Below, piece after piece: positions 44,558-51,899 of a DNA stretch of 58,923 nucleotides. Numbering within the stretch: the stretch's first letter is position 1; each line of letters opens with the position of its first letter. Below the pieces are notes generated by a model. The model saw only the letters and a program-made list of their open reading frames with translations. It had not been told where the DNA came from and ran no database searches. The stretch is taken from contig QFQS01000010.1 in NCBI GenBank assembly GCA_003243455.1, positions 1 through 58,923 on the forward strand. Reading direction: 5' to 3'. Source of the DNA: Cereibacter sphaeroides. GTDB lineage: Bacteria; Pseudomonadota; Alphaproteobacteria; Rhodobacterales; Rhodobacteraceae. A program made the translations under genes and the position numbers.

Positions 44558-45539
44558 GATGGTGCTCCCTCGCTACACGGTTGTTAAATATCGCTTCTGA
44601 TAGTCTCAGTAGCAGCACTGACAAAGGCACGGATGAAGTTCGCGCAGACTTGCGGGACGATGGCATTGCCGTAACCGCGCAGTCGTCCCACACGGGCGGG
44701 AACCCCATTACCCAGCGGGAAAGAGCCGGGTTCAACGGGCCTGAAATTCCCATCCCGGCATCGGAGCCAGTCAGCATCTGCCCAGAACTCGTTATACGAA
44801 CCGGCGTGTCCAGATCCGGCAGACAGGGTTCCATCAACCGCCGAAAGCTGCCCGACAATTGCCCTCTCGATTTCGGTGAGTCCGGTACCGTCAGCGGCGT
44901 CGGGTAAGCGGCCAGGGTGCAGGGTAGGATGCCAGCTGCGCCGCCACATCGAGTGTATCGGTCGAGAATTTCCCGTTGCGCATCCGCCCACCCTCGTAAC
45001 CGCCTTTGTGATCCCTCGCTGCGGCCGTCGGCCACGGCGCCAAAGACAATTCGGTCTCGCTGGTGGGGCGCGCCCGCACCGCCTGCTGGCAGTACGGCAG
45101 ACCCGCAGATGTAACCTTCTGCCTCCATGTCCATGAATATAAAATCGAGCCAGTGTTTCCCAATAGCGTTTCTAACCTGCTCCCCAAATAAGACTGGAGG
45201 ATTAGACTCTGCGATAAGGTCGAGAAAGGCTGGAGCCAGGTGACGGGGATCTTCGAACCCGATTTGTTTTCCAGCCAAACTAAATGGCTGGCACGGCGGA
45301 CTGCCCGTCCAGCAGCGCGTAGTCGACGGGACTCCGGCGAGTCGTAATGCGAGTGGCCATCCGCCGATCCCGGCGAAGAAATGGCATTGGGTGAATCCCC
45401 GTAGGTCTGAGGGTCGGACATCGACAATACTCCGGGTGTCAACGATGCCGCGGGGGATCTCCCCACGGTCTATCAGTTCACGCAGCCATGCCGCTGCGCC
45501 TGGGTCAATTTCGTTGTAGTAGTTCATGCGCGGCGCCAC
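44547..45539 (-). CDS. C5-cytosine DNA methyltransferase, catalytic part, apparently frameshifted
   Basis: 330 residues. Residues about 1-190 hold clear C5-methyltransferase motifs: I as FFAGIGGWPLAL near 54, IV as GSPPCQPFSLAGK near 79 (catalytic Cys), VI as LFGEQV near 117, VIII as APHQRDRI near 158. The expected C-terminal motif GRLRGYGNAIVPQ is not in this frame but in the frame at 44584-44991. The end of this frame (LNPALSRWVMGFPPVWDDC) instead matches the C-terminus I remember for another phage protein text normally encoded in the alternative frame. One indel near 44890-44940 would explain both. Whether active enzyme is made is doubtful. Confidence 0.7.
   Translation of the reverse strand: MAPRMNYYNEIDPGAAAWLRELIDRGEIPRGIVDTRSIVDVRPSDLRGFTQCHFFAGIGGWPLALRLAGVPSTTRCWTGSPPCQPFSLAGKQIGFEDPRHLAPAFLDLIAESNPPVLFGEQVRNAIGKHWLDFIFMDMEAEGYICGSAVLPAGGAGAPHQRDRIVFGAVADGRSEGSQRRLRGWADAQREILDRYTRCGGAAGILPCTLAAYPTPLTVPDSPKSRGQLSGSFRRLMEPCLPDLDTPVRITSSGQMLTGSDAGMGISGPLNPALSRWVMGFPPVWDDCAVTAMPSSRKSARTSSVPLSVLLLRLSEAIFNNRVAREHHHGQ
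44584..44991 (-). pseudogene. C-terminal part of the C5-methyltransferase in another frame
   Basis: From about 44905 down, this frame reads as the missing target-recognition end and motif IX-X of the methyltransferase: WADADWLRCRDGNFRPVEPG and VGRLRGYGNAIVPQV. It has no ribosome site of its own at a plausible place. It would join the catalytic frame after a one-base shift. Could also be reached by a programmed frameshift or be a sequencing error. Confidence 0.6.
44891..45466 (-). CDS. overlapping conserved-looking frame inside the C5-methyltransferase
   Basis: A 191-codon open frame on the same strand, over the catalytic motifs. Its text (SYLGSRLETLLGNTGSILYS, GLPYCQQAVRARPTSETE, RDHKGGYEGGRMRNGKFSTD) matches from memory a protein text common in phage databases, usually annotated as a methyltransferase. 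That text normally continues to a LNPAHSRWLMGFPPEWDDC-like end, here found in the catalytic frame. It may be a true overprinted gene or a shadow of the conserved DNA. Low confidence as a translated product. Confidence 0.35.
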   Translation of the reverse strand: MGRSPAASLTPGVLSMSDPQTYGDSPNAISSPGSADGHSHYDSPESRRLRAAGRAVRRASHLVWLENKSGSKIPVTWLQPFSTLSQSLILQSYLGSRLETLLGNTGSILYSWTWRQKVTSAGLPYCQQAVRARPTSETELSLAPWPTAAARDHKGGYEGGRMRNGKFSTDTLDVAAQLASYPAPWPLTRRR

Positions 45540-46180
45540 TGCAGAAGGTTGATGACCTTCCGGCGGGCCATCTTCGACGCTTTCTGCAGGTTGCGCGGGT
45601 TAGCGTCGACGTACGGTGTCCGGCCAATGCCCGACGCGTCCATCCCCTGCAGGCGACGAACCTCGATGGTGGCAGGCAGACGGGTGACGGCGATGGCGTA
45701 CTGGTGCGCCTGGTGCTGGGACTCCGCGTAGATCAGCATGGCGGTGTCTTTGTCCTCGACGTCGTACGCGAGATACGCCTGCACGGTCGGCGGGAGCGGA
45801 GAGGGCCACGGCGCGGAAAAGAACGCCTCCATCCCGCTGCCTTCTACTGCCGCCGCGACACAACGCTCTTCCAGCTTTGAGAAGTCGGCGTTGGTCAGCA
45901 CACCCTTCGACTGCAGCTGATCGACCAGCGCGCTATTCTGGCGGCGCCATTTGTCCCGCTGCTCGGTGGCCTGCGCGATGGTCATTGGACTGGCTGCTGC
46001 CATCGCCGCCAGCGCCATAGACGTGCGGGACGGACGGATGCGGCCGGTGGGAGTGGATTCGAAGACGGCTTTGCCACTGCATTCAGGTACGTCCCGATCG
46101 GTGACGTCCCACGATTTCCCGCAGTCTTTGCAGAGAAATTCATCGTTTACGCGGATGATGTTTTTGTGTTCCAGGCTCAT
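45524..46180 (-). CDS. hypothetical protein with N-terminal CxxC
   Basis: 218 residues, not recognised. Residues about 17-36 carry CKDCGKSW and a further Cys (VPECSG), a possible half zinc site. Middle is a helical segment with MTIAQATEQRDKWRRQNSALVDQL (about 67-90) and the end is basic. Start and stop overlap both neighbours, so it is translated within the operon. Confidence 0.6.
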   Translation of the reverse strand: MSLEHKNIIRVNDEFLCKDCGKSWDVTDRDVPECSGKAVFESTPTGRIRPSRTSMALAAMAAASPMTIAQATEQRDKWRRQNSALVDQLQSKGVLTNADFSKLEERCVAAAVEGSGMEAFFSAPWPSPLPPTVQAYLAYDVEDKDTAMLIYAESQHQAHQYAIAVTRLPATIEVRRLQGMDASGIGRTPYVDANPRNLQKASKMARRKVINLLQWRRA

Positions 46181-46365
46181 GAGATCACCTCGACTTTCAT
46201 CCCCTTGCGTCCAGCCAGGCGGCGGGAAGGGGAGTCGGTTTCATAGTTGAAAAACTGGCCGCGCTTTGTGTCGAATACGCGGATTAATTTGACGATTTTG
46301 AAGACGCCCTGGTTGGGCGTCCTCACCGTATCGCCGGGCTTTAATTCTGCCAGCGTCTTACGCAT
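46177..46365 (-). CDS. small KOW/SH3-like protein
   Basis: 62 residues from the internal ATG (MRKTLAELKPGDTV), chosen because the longer frame lies within the previous gene. LKPGDTVRTPNQGVFKIVKL has the hydrophobic-Gly-Asp pattern of KOW or SH3 barrels. Similar openings (LAPGD) occur in the protein at 42387-42659. Confidence 0.6.
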   Translation of the reverse strand: MRKTLAELKPGDTVRTPNQGVFKIVKLIRVFDTKRGQFFNYETDSPSRRLAGRKGMKVEVIS

Positions 46366-46555
46366 TACGTCTCGCCTCGATACGCGCGACCATTTTGCAT
46401 AGTTCCGTGTAGTCCAGGCCGAGCGTTGCGCCGGATGGCATCTCCACCATGAGTACATCACGGTCGAGATCCACCCGCACTTCGGCAGTGAACTCCTGCG
46501 GCTCTTTCTGCCACGGTTGTTTCAGTGCTGCCTTCATGCCGGTGGAGTTGATCAT
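46358..46555 (-). CDS. small hypothetical protein
   Basis: 65 residues. A beta part (EVRVDLDRDVLMVEMPSGAT) followed by a helix (TELCKMVARIEARR). Not recognised. Start overlaps the upstream stop (ATGA) and uses GAAGAGGA inside the upstream coding end as ribosome site. Confidence 0.6.
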   Translation of the reverse strand: MINSTGMKAALKQPWQKEPQEFTAEVRVDLDRDVLMVEMPSGATLGLDYTELCKMVARIEARRNA

Positions 46556-47283
46556 ATGAAGTCCTCTTCATCCTTGTACGTTTCGATCAGCTCGTTGATA
46601 GCGTCTTCCTCTTCCGACTGGCGGGCGATGTCGACCATGCGTACGGCCTTCTGCCACACTGCCTGACGTCGGGTGTTGCGGGTTTCCAGCCATTCATTCA
46701 CCTCTTCGTACAGCTCTCTCAGCGAGCAGTCTTCCCGTCCGGCGCTGCCCGTGGTGTAGCCGTTGAACGCCGCCAGCTCGTTGGCGAAGCGTACGACGAG
46801 GCGTACGAGGTCAGTGTTGCTTAACCCTGGCTGCAGCGTCTCCTGACCCTCTGGTGTGAAGTGTTCTACCGTCTGCGGTTCAGCTGCTACTACGCTCACC
46901 GGAGCCTGGTTCTCGCGCAGCACGGCTTCGATCTGCTCGGCTATCCCGCCAGAAAGACCGCCGTTCACGATCTTCACGATGTTCTGAGCGACGAAGTCCG
47001 TGTCCCGCACACCTTTCGCGTACAGGTCACGCGCCACGAGCACTGAGATACTGGAATAATCGGAGCTGCGGCGGCGGGCCTCTTCCATTGCCCGGATAGT
47101 GAGGTAGCGCAGGCGGGCATAATCGTCGCCCGGATAAGCGATGACGCTATCTGCGTCTACCACCGTGACCGTGCCGTCGTCTTTCTTCACCACCAGCTGA
47201 TTGCCGTTTACCATCGCCACGACCATGCGGGACGAACTGGTTTCGAACTCAACGACATCGCGTTCTTTAAAATTATGAGCCAT
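46552..47283 (-). CDS. hypothetical acidic protein
   Basis: 243 residues. N-terminal 50 residues form a small barrel-like part (VVEFETSSSRMVVAMVNGNQ), then long helices. C-terminal end is acidic (DEEDFI), and its last codons double as the next ribosome site. Family unknown. Confidence 0.6.
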   Translation of the reverse strand: MAHNFKERDVVEFETSSSRMVVAMVNGNQLVVKKDDGTVTVVDADSVIAYPGDDYARLRYLTIRAMEEARRRSSDYSSISVLVARDLYAKGVRDTDFVAQNIVKIVNGGLSGGIAEQIEAVLRENQAPVSVVAAEPQTVEHFTPEGQETLQPGLSNTDLVRLVVRFANELAAFNGYTTGSAGREDCSLRELYEEVNEWLETRNTRRQAVWQKAVRMVDIARQSEEEDAINELIETYKDEEDFI

Positions 47284-48023
47284 TAGATTAAGTCCTCTTC
47301 ATTGATTAGCTGGAAAGCGTCGCCTTTCACGCTCCACGGTTGCCACACATCGATCACCAGGCACCCCACGTACCCGTTCACGAAGCAGTTATCGACCTGC
47401 CGCCAGAACATATCGCGGTTACGGCCGGCGCACCCTTCTGTAAACGCGCTGTCCCATGAGTCGGGCGCGATGGGGTTATAGCGCAGGATGGGGCGCGGAT
47501 TGGAGTACGGGTTGCACATGCCGATCCGGATCAGCCCGCGTTTCAGGTGAGCGCGTCGCTGCCAGAGGTCGACCGTGTCAGACCCGCGGGATAAGTTCTC
47601 GGCTGGCATGTGGGCCAGGATAACTGCGCAGACGGCTTCCGGTGGCGCTGGCCACTCGTCGTCGAACGCCCACTCGCTCAGGAGCCGGTTAGTGGTGTCG
47701 CCGCTGCCGCCGTTGTCGCGGTCGTGGATGATGATGTCGAACGCGTGCATCGGGAACACGACCTGCTCACCGTTCTGGGTGTAGCGCGGATCAGGCTCGC
47801 TGTACAGCGCGTGGTAAAGGTCGACGATTGCCTGCTCGATGTGCGGCACGAACCCTTTCAGGCTGCTGCCGGTTGAGCCGGAGGTGGCGTCGTAAATGTC
47901 GACGCTGGTTCCGTTGGTAGTCGCAACTGCCCGTACGCCCTGCGGAAGCGGGAACGGGTAGAGCGGTACCTTGTCCGGAGAACGGTTGTCAAACCTGACG
48001 AACCGCGGGACGGGTTTTTTCAT
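47283..48023 (-). CDS. hypothetical protein, first of a promoter unit
   Basis: 246 residues from the ATG after AGAGGT; a longer frame from 48068 has no ribosome site and runs into the promoter. Not recognised. Contains VDLYHALYSEPDPRY and a C-terminal strand-rich part with NCFVNGYVGCLVIDVWQPW. Ends EEDLI, with codons GAAGAGGAC serving as ribosome site for the next gene. Confidence 0.62.
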   Translation of the reverse strand: MKKPVPRFVRFDNRSPDKVPLYPFPLPQGVRAVATTNGTSVDIYDATSGSTGSSLKGFVPHIEQAIVDLYHALYSEPDPRYTQNGEQVVFPMHAFDIIIHDRDNGGSGDTTNRLLSEWAFDDEWPAPPEAVCAVILAHMPAENLSRGSDTVDLWQRRAHLKRGLIRIGMCNPYSNPRPILRYNPIAPDSWDSAFTEGCAGRNRDMFWRQVDNCFVNGYVGCLVIDVWQPWSVKGDAFQLINEEDLI

Positions 48024-48053
48024 GGTAATACCTCTCGCTGTGGTGACATCGGA

Positions 48054-48082
48054 ATAGTAATAACACATGCGACGTGTGTCAA
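48054..48082 (-). promoter_or_regulatory. leftward promoter with operator palindrome
   Basis: TTGACA (48077-48082) and TACTAT (48054-48059), 17-base spacer. Palindrome AACACATGCGACGTGTGTC at 48062-48080 overlaps the -35 box. Drives the unit from 48023 downward, probably through the methyltransferases. Confidence 0.78.
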
Positions 48083-48096
48083 CTTTATTCTGGACA

Positions 48097-48119
48097 AAAG
48101 AAAGCCCTCCGAAGAGGGC
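48097..48119 (-). terminator. intrinsic terminator of the first leftward unit
   Basis: On the minus strand GCCCTC, TTCG loop, GAGGGC (48104-48119) then TTTCTTTT. It ends the unit that starts near 54290, just before the next promoter. Confidence 0.85.
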
Positions 48120-48175
48120 GTCCTGTCACTACCAGCGAGCATCAACTGACATACCAGAGAGCTACAGGGAGTAAA

Positions 48176-48442
48176 TCATATATCAGGGTTGTCGTAAATC
48201 ATTTTCCAGTAATTATATTCGTCGATGTCCAGCTCCACGACGCTCGGATCGTCCAGCGCGCTCAGGCAGGTACCGAAGTCCTCCAGGAACACGCACTCGC
48301 TCTCTTCGTGGCGCAGAAGGCGGACTCGTCGGTAGGCCAGATGCCACTCCGGGCTGCGGGTCTCCACCACCGGGCAGATCATGATTTCGCCGGTTGTCTT
48401 GACCTGCCAGTATTCACGTTTCGGTTCATACTTCGCCATCAT
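48176..48442 (-). CDS. hypothetical protein
   Basis: 88 residues. Mixed strands and helix, with WHLAYRRVRLLRHEESECVF in the middle and an acidic end (VELDIDEYNYWKMIYDN). Last gene before the terminator. Unknown family. Start overlaps the upstream stop. Confidence 0.6.
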   Translation of the reverse strand: MMAKYEPKREYWQVKTTGEIMICPVVETRSPEWHLAYRRVRLLRHEESECVFLEDFGTCLSALDDPSVVELDIDEYNYWKMIYDNPDI

Positions 48443-48654
48443 CCGATCCTTTTAACACGGGTGCCGTGCTTCCCGAATATCTCGTCGACGGCGACATAGC
48501 GTATCGAGAGGCGGAACCCCAGCTTATATCCGAGCTTACGGATGTAGGCGCAATCGGAGGGCAGGACGCCCTCCAGAAAGAACGAATGGCCCACTTCCAT
48601 CTTGCTCATTTGCTGCTGGTGCAGCTCACGATCAGATAGCCCACTCGTCGTCAT
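48439..48654 (-). CDS. hypothetical protein
   Basis: 71 residues from the ATG after GGAAG, overlapping the RdgC-like gene by 23 bases. A longer frame from 48798 is inside that gene and has the low-quality look of a shadow. Contains VGHSFFLEGVLPSDCAYIRK and a basic beta end. Unknown. Confidence 0.55.
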   Translation of the reverse strand: MTTSGLSDRELHQQQMSKMEVGHSFFLEGVLPSDCAYIRKLGYKLGFRLSIRYVAVDEIFGKHGTRVKRIG

Positions 48655-49840
48655 CTTCCGTCTCTCCGTCGCTGGTGGCGTCCTGATCCAGTGCGTCGTC
48701 GCCCGCGCCGTCACCTTCATCCTCCGGTTTTTTACCGTGTTCCGGGTCGAGTTCGTCACCGGTATCGGTGTCGGAGTTGATCTGCGCCTGGCGGTCAAAC
48801 ATCACGCCCGTGCCAGCCATTGTGGACGTCAGGTTGGCGATGACCTTGTGCAGCACCCAAAGCTCTGCAATTTTGCTCTGGTAGCCCGCTTCGCCGACTT
48901 CGTACTGGCTATGGAAGTCTTCTGTCAGGTCATCGTCTTCCGCCGTCGACAGCGCCTTAATGTCGCCCTTGTGGTTCATCTTGACCCAGATGTCCATGTT
49001 CAGCACGCCGGACACGCAGTGGAACTCCAGCTCGATAGGCGTGAACCCACGGTCGATCATGTCGGTGTAGCGCTCGTCGTCCAGGTCGCCGTCCTTAACG
49101 GTCACGACTTCCTTCTCTTCGTTGCGCAGCTTGACGTACGAGCCGTGGTTCAGCGTGTCCTGATCGCGGCGCAGGATTTTCTTGAACAGCTCCTGCAGCA
49201 GCACCTCGCTCTGGTAGGCCGGTACCGTCGGGAAGGAGCTGAACGCCATGCGGATAATCGCGTTGGTCTCTTCCGCGGCCTTCTGGCTACCGGTGAACAC
49301 GAACAGGTCGGTGCCGTCCATCATGACGTACGTCCGGACGCGGCGTACCGGTGCGGTTTTCAGCAGCTGCGCGGTGACTTCGTCTTTCAGGATCGCGTAG
49401 TCCTTGCGGGTCAGCTCACGTTCTTCGCGCTCTTTCATCTCCTTCGCCCGCTCGAACAGCTTGTCGTTGATGGCGCTGGATGGCAGCACGCGCTCGCGCT
49501 TCTCGACGCAGAGAATGATGGCGGTGGTGCCCGGCAGATAGACAGCCAGGTGCTGCTCTTCCACGCCTTCGCCCAGCGGGTTACTGATGTATTCAACCGG
49601 CTGGCCGTTGAACGGCACGACGAAACCCCAGGTGCGCCATTTGCCGTGGTCAGGATCGACGGCAGGGTAGTCGCGCAGCTGGCGATGCAGGTGCACGAGG
49701 AAGTCTTCGACGTCGGCGTCGCCGTTGGACATCGAGGCGTACTCGACCAGCGTGGCCGGTACGTCCTTCCCGTCTTCGATGCGGCGCCACACGGCGTCGA
49801 GGTAGTAATGCTGCAGCTTGTCGAAACCTTTAACTCTCAT
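48632..49840 (-). CDS. RdgC-like DNA-binding / recombination-associated protein
   Basis: 402 residues from the ATG after GGGAGC. The RdgC pattern is visible: RVLPSSAINDKLFERAKEMK and RKDYAILKDEVTAQLLKTA (about residues 115-155), then RVRTYVMMDGTDLFVFTGSQ (about 160-180) and NAIIRMAFSSFPTVPA, and a later strand FTPIELEFHCVSGVLNMDIW. RdgC of bacteria forms a ring around duplex DNA and limits RecA loading. The C-terminal about 50 residues form an acidic Asp/Glu tail not found in bacterial RdgC. In a phage it may protect DNA ends or modulate RecA; that is inference. Confidence 0.82.
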   Translation of the reverse strand: MRVKGFDKLQHYYLDAVWRRIEDGKDVPATLVEYASMSNGDADVEDFLVHLHRQLRDYPAVDPDHGKWRTWGFVVPFNGQPVEYISNPLGEGVEEQHLAVYLPGTTAIILCVEKRERVLPSSAINDKLFERAKEMKEREERELTRKDYAILKDEVTAQLLKTAPVRRVRTYVMMDGTDLFVFTGSQKAAEETNAIIRMAFSSFPTVPAYQSEVLLQELFKKILRRDQDTLNHGSYVKLRNEEKEVVTVKDGDLDDERYTDMIDRGFTPIELEFHCVSGVLNMDIWVKMNHKGDIKALSTAEDDDLTEDFHSQYEVGEAGYQSKIAELWVLHKVIANLTSTMAGTGVMFDRQAQINSDTDTGDELDPEHGKKPEDEGDGAGDDALDQDATSDGETEDDDEWAI

Positions 49841-49851
49841 GGTAGCTCCCG

Positions 49852-50160
49852 TTATTGCAAGTTCTTCGGCTTGATGGCCAGTTTCAAATGAGCGCACGCT
49901 TCCGTGACGCGTTCCCTCGCGGCCTGCAGACTGGCCATGCGCGAGGCGTATTGCTTATCGAGCTGGACGTACAGCTCTTCATCCTGCTGCTCTGCGGACT
50001 GCGCCAGCGCGTCCAGCAGCGGGGTGTAATAGTTGATGACCATCGCTTCGACGTCATCCATCCACGCAGTCATGTCGCTGTCCACGCGCTCCAGGCGAGT
50101 GTTGTGGGCAGTCGATAGTTGGTCGTGGTTTTTACGCAGTACGGTCGGGTTAGTGGCCAT
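49852..50160 (-). CDS. small coiled-coil protein
   Basis: 102 residues, nearly all helical with heptad features (LDKQYASRMASLQAARERVTEA). Family unknown. Lies directly upstream of the RdgC-like gene in the leftward operon. Confidence 0.6.
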   Translation of the reverse strand: MATNPTVLRKNHDQLSTAHNTRLERVDSDMTAWMDDVEAMVINYYTPLLDALAQSAEQQDEELYVQLDKQYASRMASLQAARERVTEACAHLKLAIKPKNLQ

Positions 50161-50497
50161 AGATCCACGCCTTGTTCTTGTTCAGCAGGGGAGTCGGGTA
50201 GTGCGTGCAGCACCAGCGCAGGAACTCCCAGATCACCAGGCGTTGCGCTGCGCACTGTAAACTGCCCTTCGCCTGAACCTGCAGGTATTTACCTTTCTCG
50301 TAGATGATGTCACCGTCGCGCTCCACGACAATGCCCTGCCAGCAGAACTTGATGTTCATGGCGTGCTGATTCTCCAGCTCACGCAGGATAGGCAGGATGG
50401 CAATGGCTACCGGGCGGATCAGGTCATCAATGGCCAGCGCAGTCGGCGTGATATTGCGCCCGGCCTCATACAGCGTATCAGCGCTACTCTTCTTCAT
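50150..50497 (-). CDS. hypothetical protein
   Basis: 115 residues. Helical start with LAIDDLIRPVAIAILPILRE, then a strand pair (IVVERDGDIIYEKGKYLQV) and a Cys/Trp-rich helix (IWEFLRWCCTHYPTPLL). Not recognised. Overlaps the neighbouring genes. Confidence 0.58.
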   Translation of the reverse strand: MKKSSADTLYEAGRNITPTALAIDDLIRPVAIAILPILRELENQHAMNIKFCWQGIVVERDGDIIYEKGKYLQVQAKGSLQCAAQRLVIWEFLRWCCTHYPTPLLNKNKAWIYGH

Positions 50498-50867
50498 AGG
50501 TGACGCCCTTATTCAGTTTGAGGGTGGTGATCAGCTGCATGAGCTGATTGTCTGCTTCGGTTTCGTGACGGACGAACTCCGCGTAATACTCTTCACCGTG
50601 CTTCATGGCCAGCGCCGAATACTCGTCGCGGATCTCGTGCTCGATGGTTTCATTCAGCGCCGTTTGGCGGCCGCCAGAACGGATCCATGCGTCGAACACG
50701 GCGAGGCGTGCCTGCTGCTGGGCGGACGCCTGTACACGGCGGCGAAACTGTTTGTTGTAGCGCCAGCGCTCCAGCACCACGTACACCACCGGCAGGCAGG
50801 AGAGGGCCGTCAGCAGCCACGCGCCGACCGTCAGCGCGCTTTCGTATTTAGTGATGAAATCATTCAC
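50484..50867 (-). CDS. small membrane protein with cytoplasmic helical tail
   Basis: 127 residues. One transmembrane helix (about 13-33, VGAWLLTALSCLPVVYVVLE) followed by a basic then acidic helical domain. Family unknown. Overlaps its neighbours by 4-14 bases. Confidence 0.6.
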   Translation of the reverse strand: MNDFITKYESALTVGAWLLTALSCLPVVYVVLERWRYNKQFRRRVQASAQQQARLAVFDAWIRSGGRQTALNETIEHEIRDEYSALAMKHGEEYYAEFVRHETEADNQLMQLITTLKLNKGVTYEEE

Positions 50868-51181
50868 GGCTTCGCTCCTGTGCCTGTTTGACGACCTGAC
50901 ATTGATGCAATTTTCTCCCTGCGGGCGTACGCTTGTCGGGCACCCTTCATGCGATGGCGGTTCGCATCAAGCGGATCAGGAGCGAAGTTATCAAATACCG
51001 CCAGCGTATAGTTGCGAAGTTGACGGCGGATCTGGCGTAACTGGCGTTGTGTCAGTTTTGTGTGGCTATAGGTGTCGTACACTTCACCGCCTGTCTCGAT
51101 CGAGAAATGGAATACGCGAGCGCCCTCCCATTTTTTACCGAACAAATCAGGCAAGCCCATATAAGTTTGCTTAGTTCGCAT
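50864..51181 (-). CDS. hypothetical basic protein
   Basis: 105 residues from ATG at 51181 (MRTKQTYMGLPDLFG). The longer frame runs inside the upstream gene and is Arg/Ser/Thr shadow text. Contains FHFSIETGGEVYDTYSH and a basic helical C-terminus. Unknown. Confidence 0.55.
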   Translation of the reverse strand: MRTKQTYMGLPDLFGKKWEGARVFHFSIETGGEVYDTYSHTKLTQRQLRQIRRQLRNYTLAVFDNFAPDPLDANRHRMKGARQAYARREKIASMSGRQTGTGAKP

Positions 51182-51899
51182 AGGTGTCCCCCTGCTCCTT
51201 GCCGCAGTATTTGCACTGCATTTCACCGTTCGGGCCGTCAGCGGCGTACTCGCACGACTGGCCTGACGCCACGCATTCATCCGGTATGACGACGTCTGCC
51301 CCTTTGATGATGACCTTCTCGTTCGGGTCAATCATATCTGCCGGTGTTACGCGGCGGTACACCAGCGCGCCCGGTTCTTCGCTGCACACCAGGCCGGACG
51401 TGATGGCCGCGTTATAGATCACGGCGGAGGTAGAGACGCGCAGCTCGTCGAGGTTCATGGCTTCCATGATGGCGCTGATGGTGGCTTCGAAGAACGCGTT
51501 GAACTCTTCCCCGTGGCGCTCTTCCATCTTCTCCATGAGGTCGCGCAGAATGGCGTTATCGTCCAGCAGGTCATACTTCTTCTGCAGCAGGTCGACCAGC
51601 GCCTGCGCCGACGCACGGTCAGTTACCTTGATCCCTTCGACATTCACGACTGGCTGGATGGTGTCGGTTTGCGCCAACGACTCGACCTGCTGGCTGGTGG
51701 TGTCGTGCTGGTCGTCTTTGACCAGATACAACCGGCAGGACTCGATAAATTGCGGCAGCTGTTCGGTGCGCAGGCCGGTGATACTGTCAACGCCGTGCTG
51801 ACGCAGTAGGCCGGTCACGTCGTCCATGCCGTACGCTTTACGCACTTCAACCGCAACGGCTTTCGCCTCTTCTAACAGCTGCTCATAAGTCTTCGTCAT
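51171..51899 (-). CDS. hypothetical protein with C-terminal CxxC
   Basis: 242 residues. Long helices (LLEEAKAVAVEVRKAYGMDD, ILRDLMEKMEERHGEEFNAF) and a C-terminal MQCKYCGKEQ that with upstream Cys (CVASGQSCEY) could bind zinc. Unknown family. Confidence 0.6.
   Translation of the reverse strand: MTKTYEQLLEEAKAVAVEVRKAYGMDDVTGLLRQHGVDSITGLRTEQLPQFIESCRLYLVKDDQHDTTSQQVESLAQTDTIQPVVNVEGIKVTDRASAQALVDLLQKKYDLLDDNAILRDLMEKMEERHGEEFNAFFEATISAIMEAMNLDELRVSTSAVIYNAAITSGLVCSEEPGALVYRRVTPADMIDPNEKVIIKGADVVIPDECVASGQSCEYAADGPNGEMQCKYCGKEQGDTYAN

Noticed and set aside
48655..48798. N-terminal extension of the small gene at 48439
   Set aside because: Thr/Arg/Pro-rich shadow of the acidic tail of the RdgC-like gene; the internal ATG at 48654 has a ribosome site.
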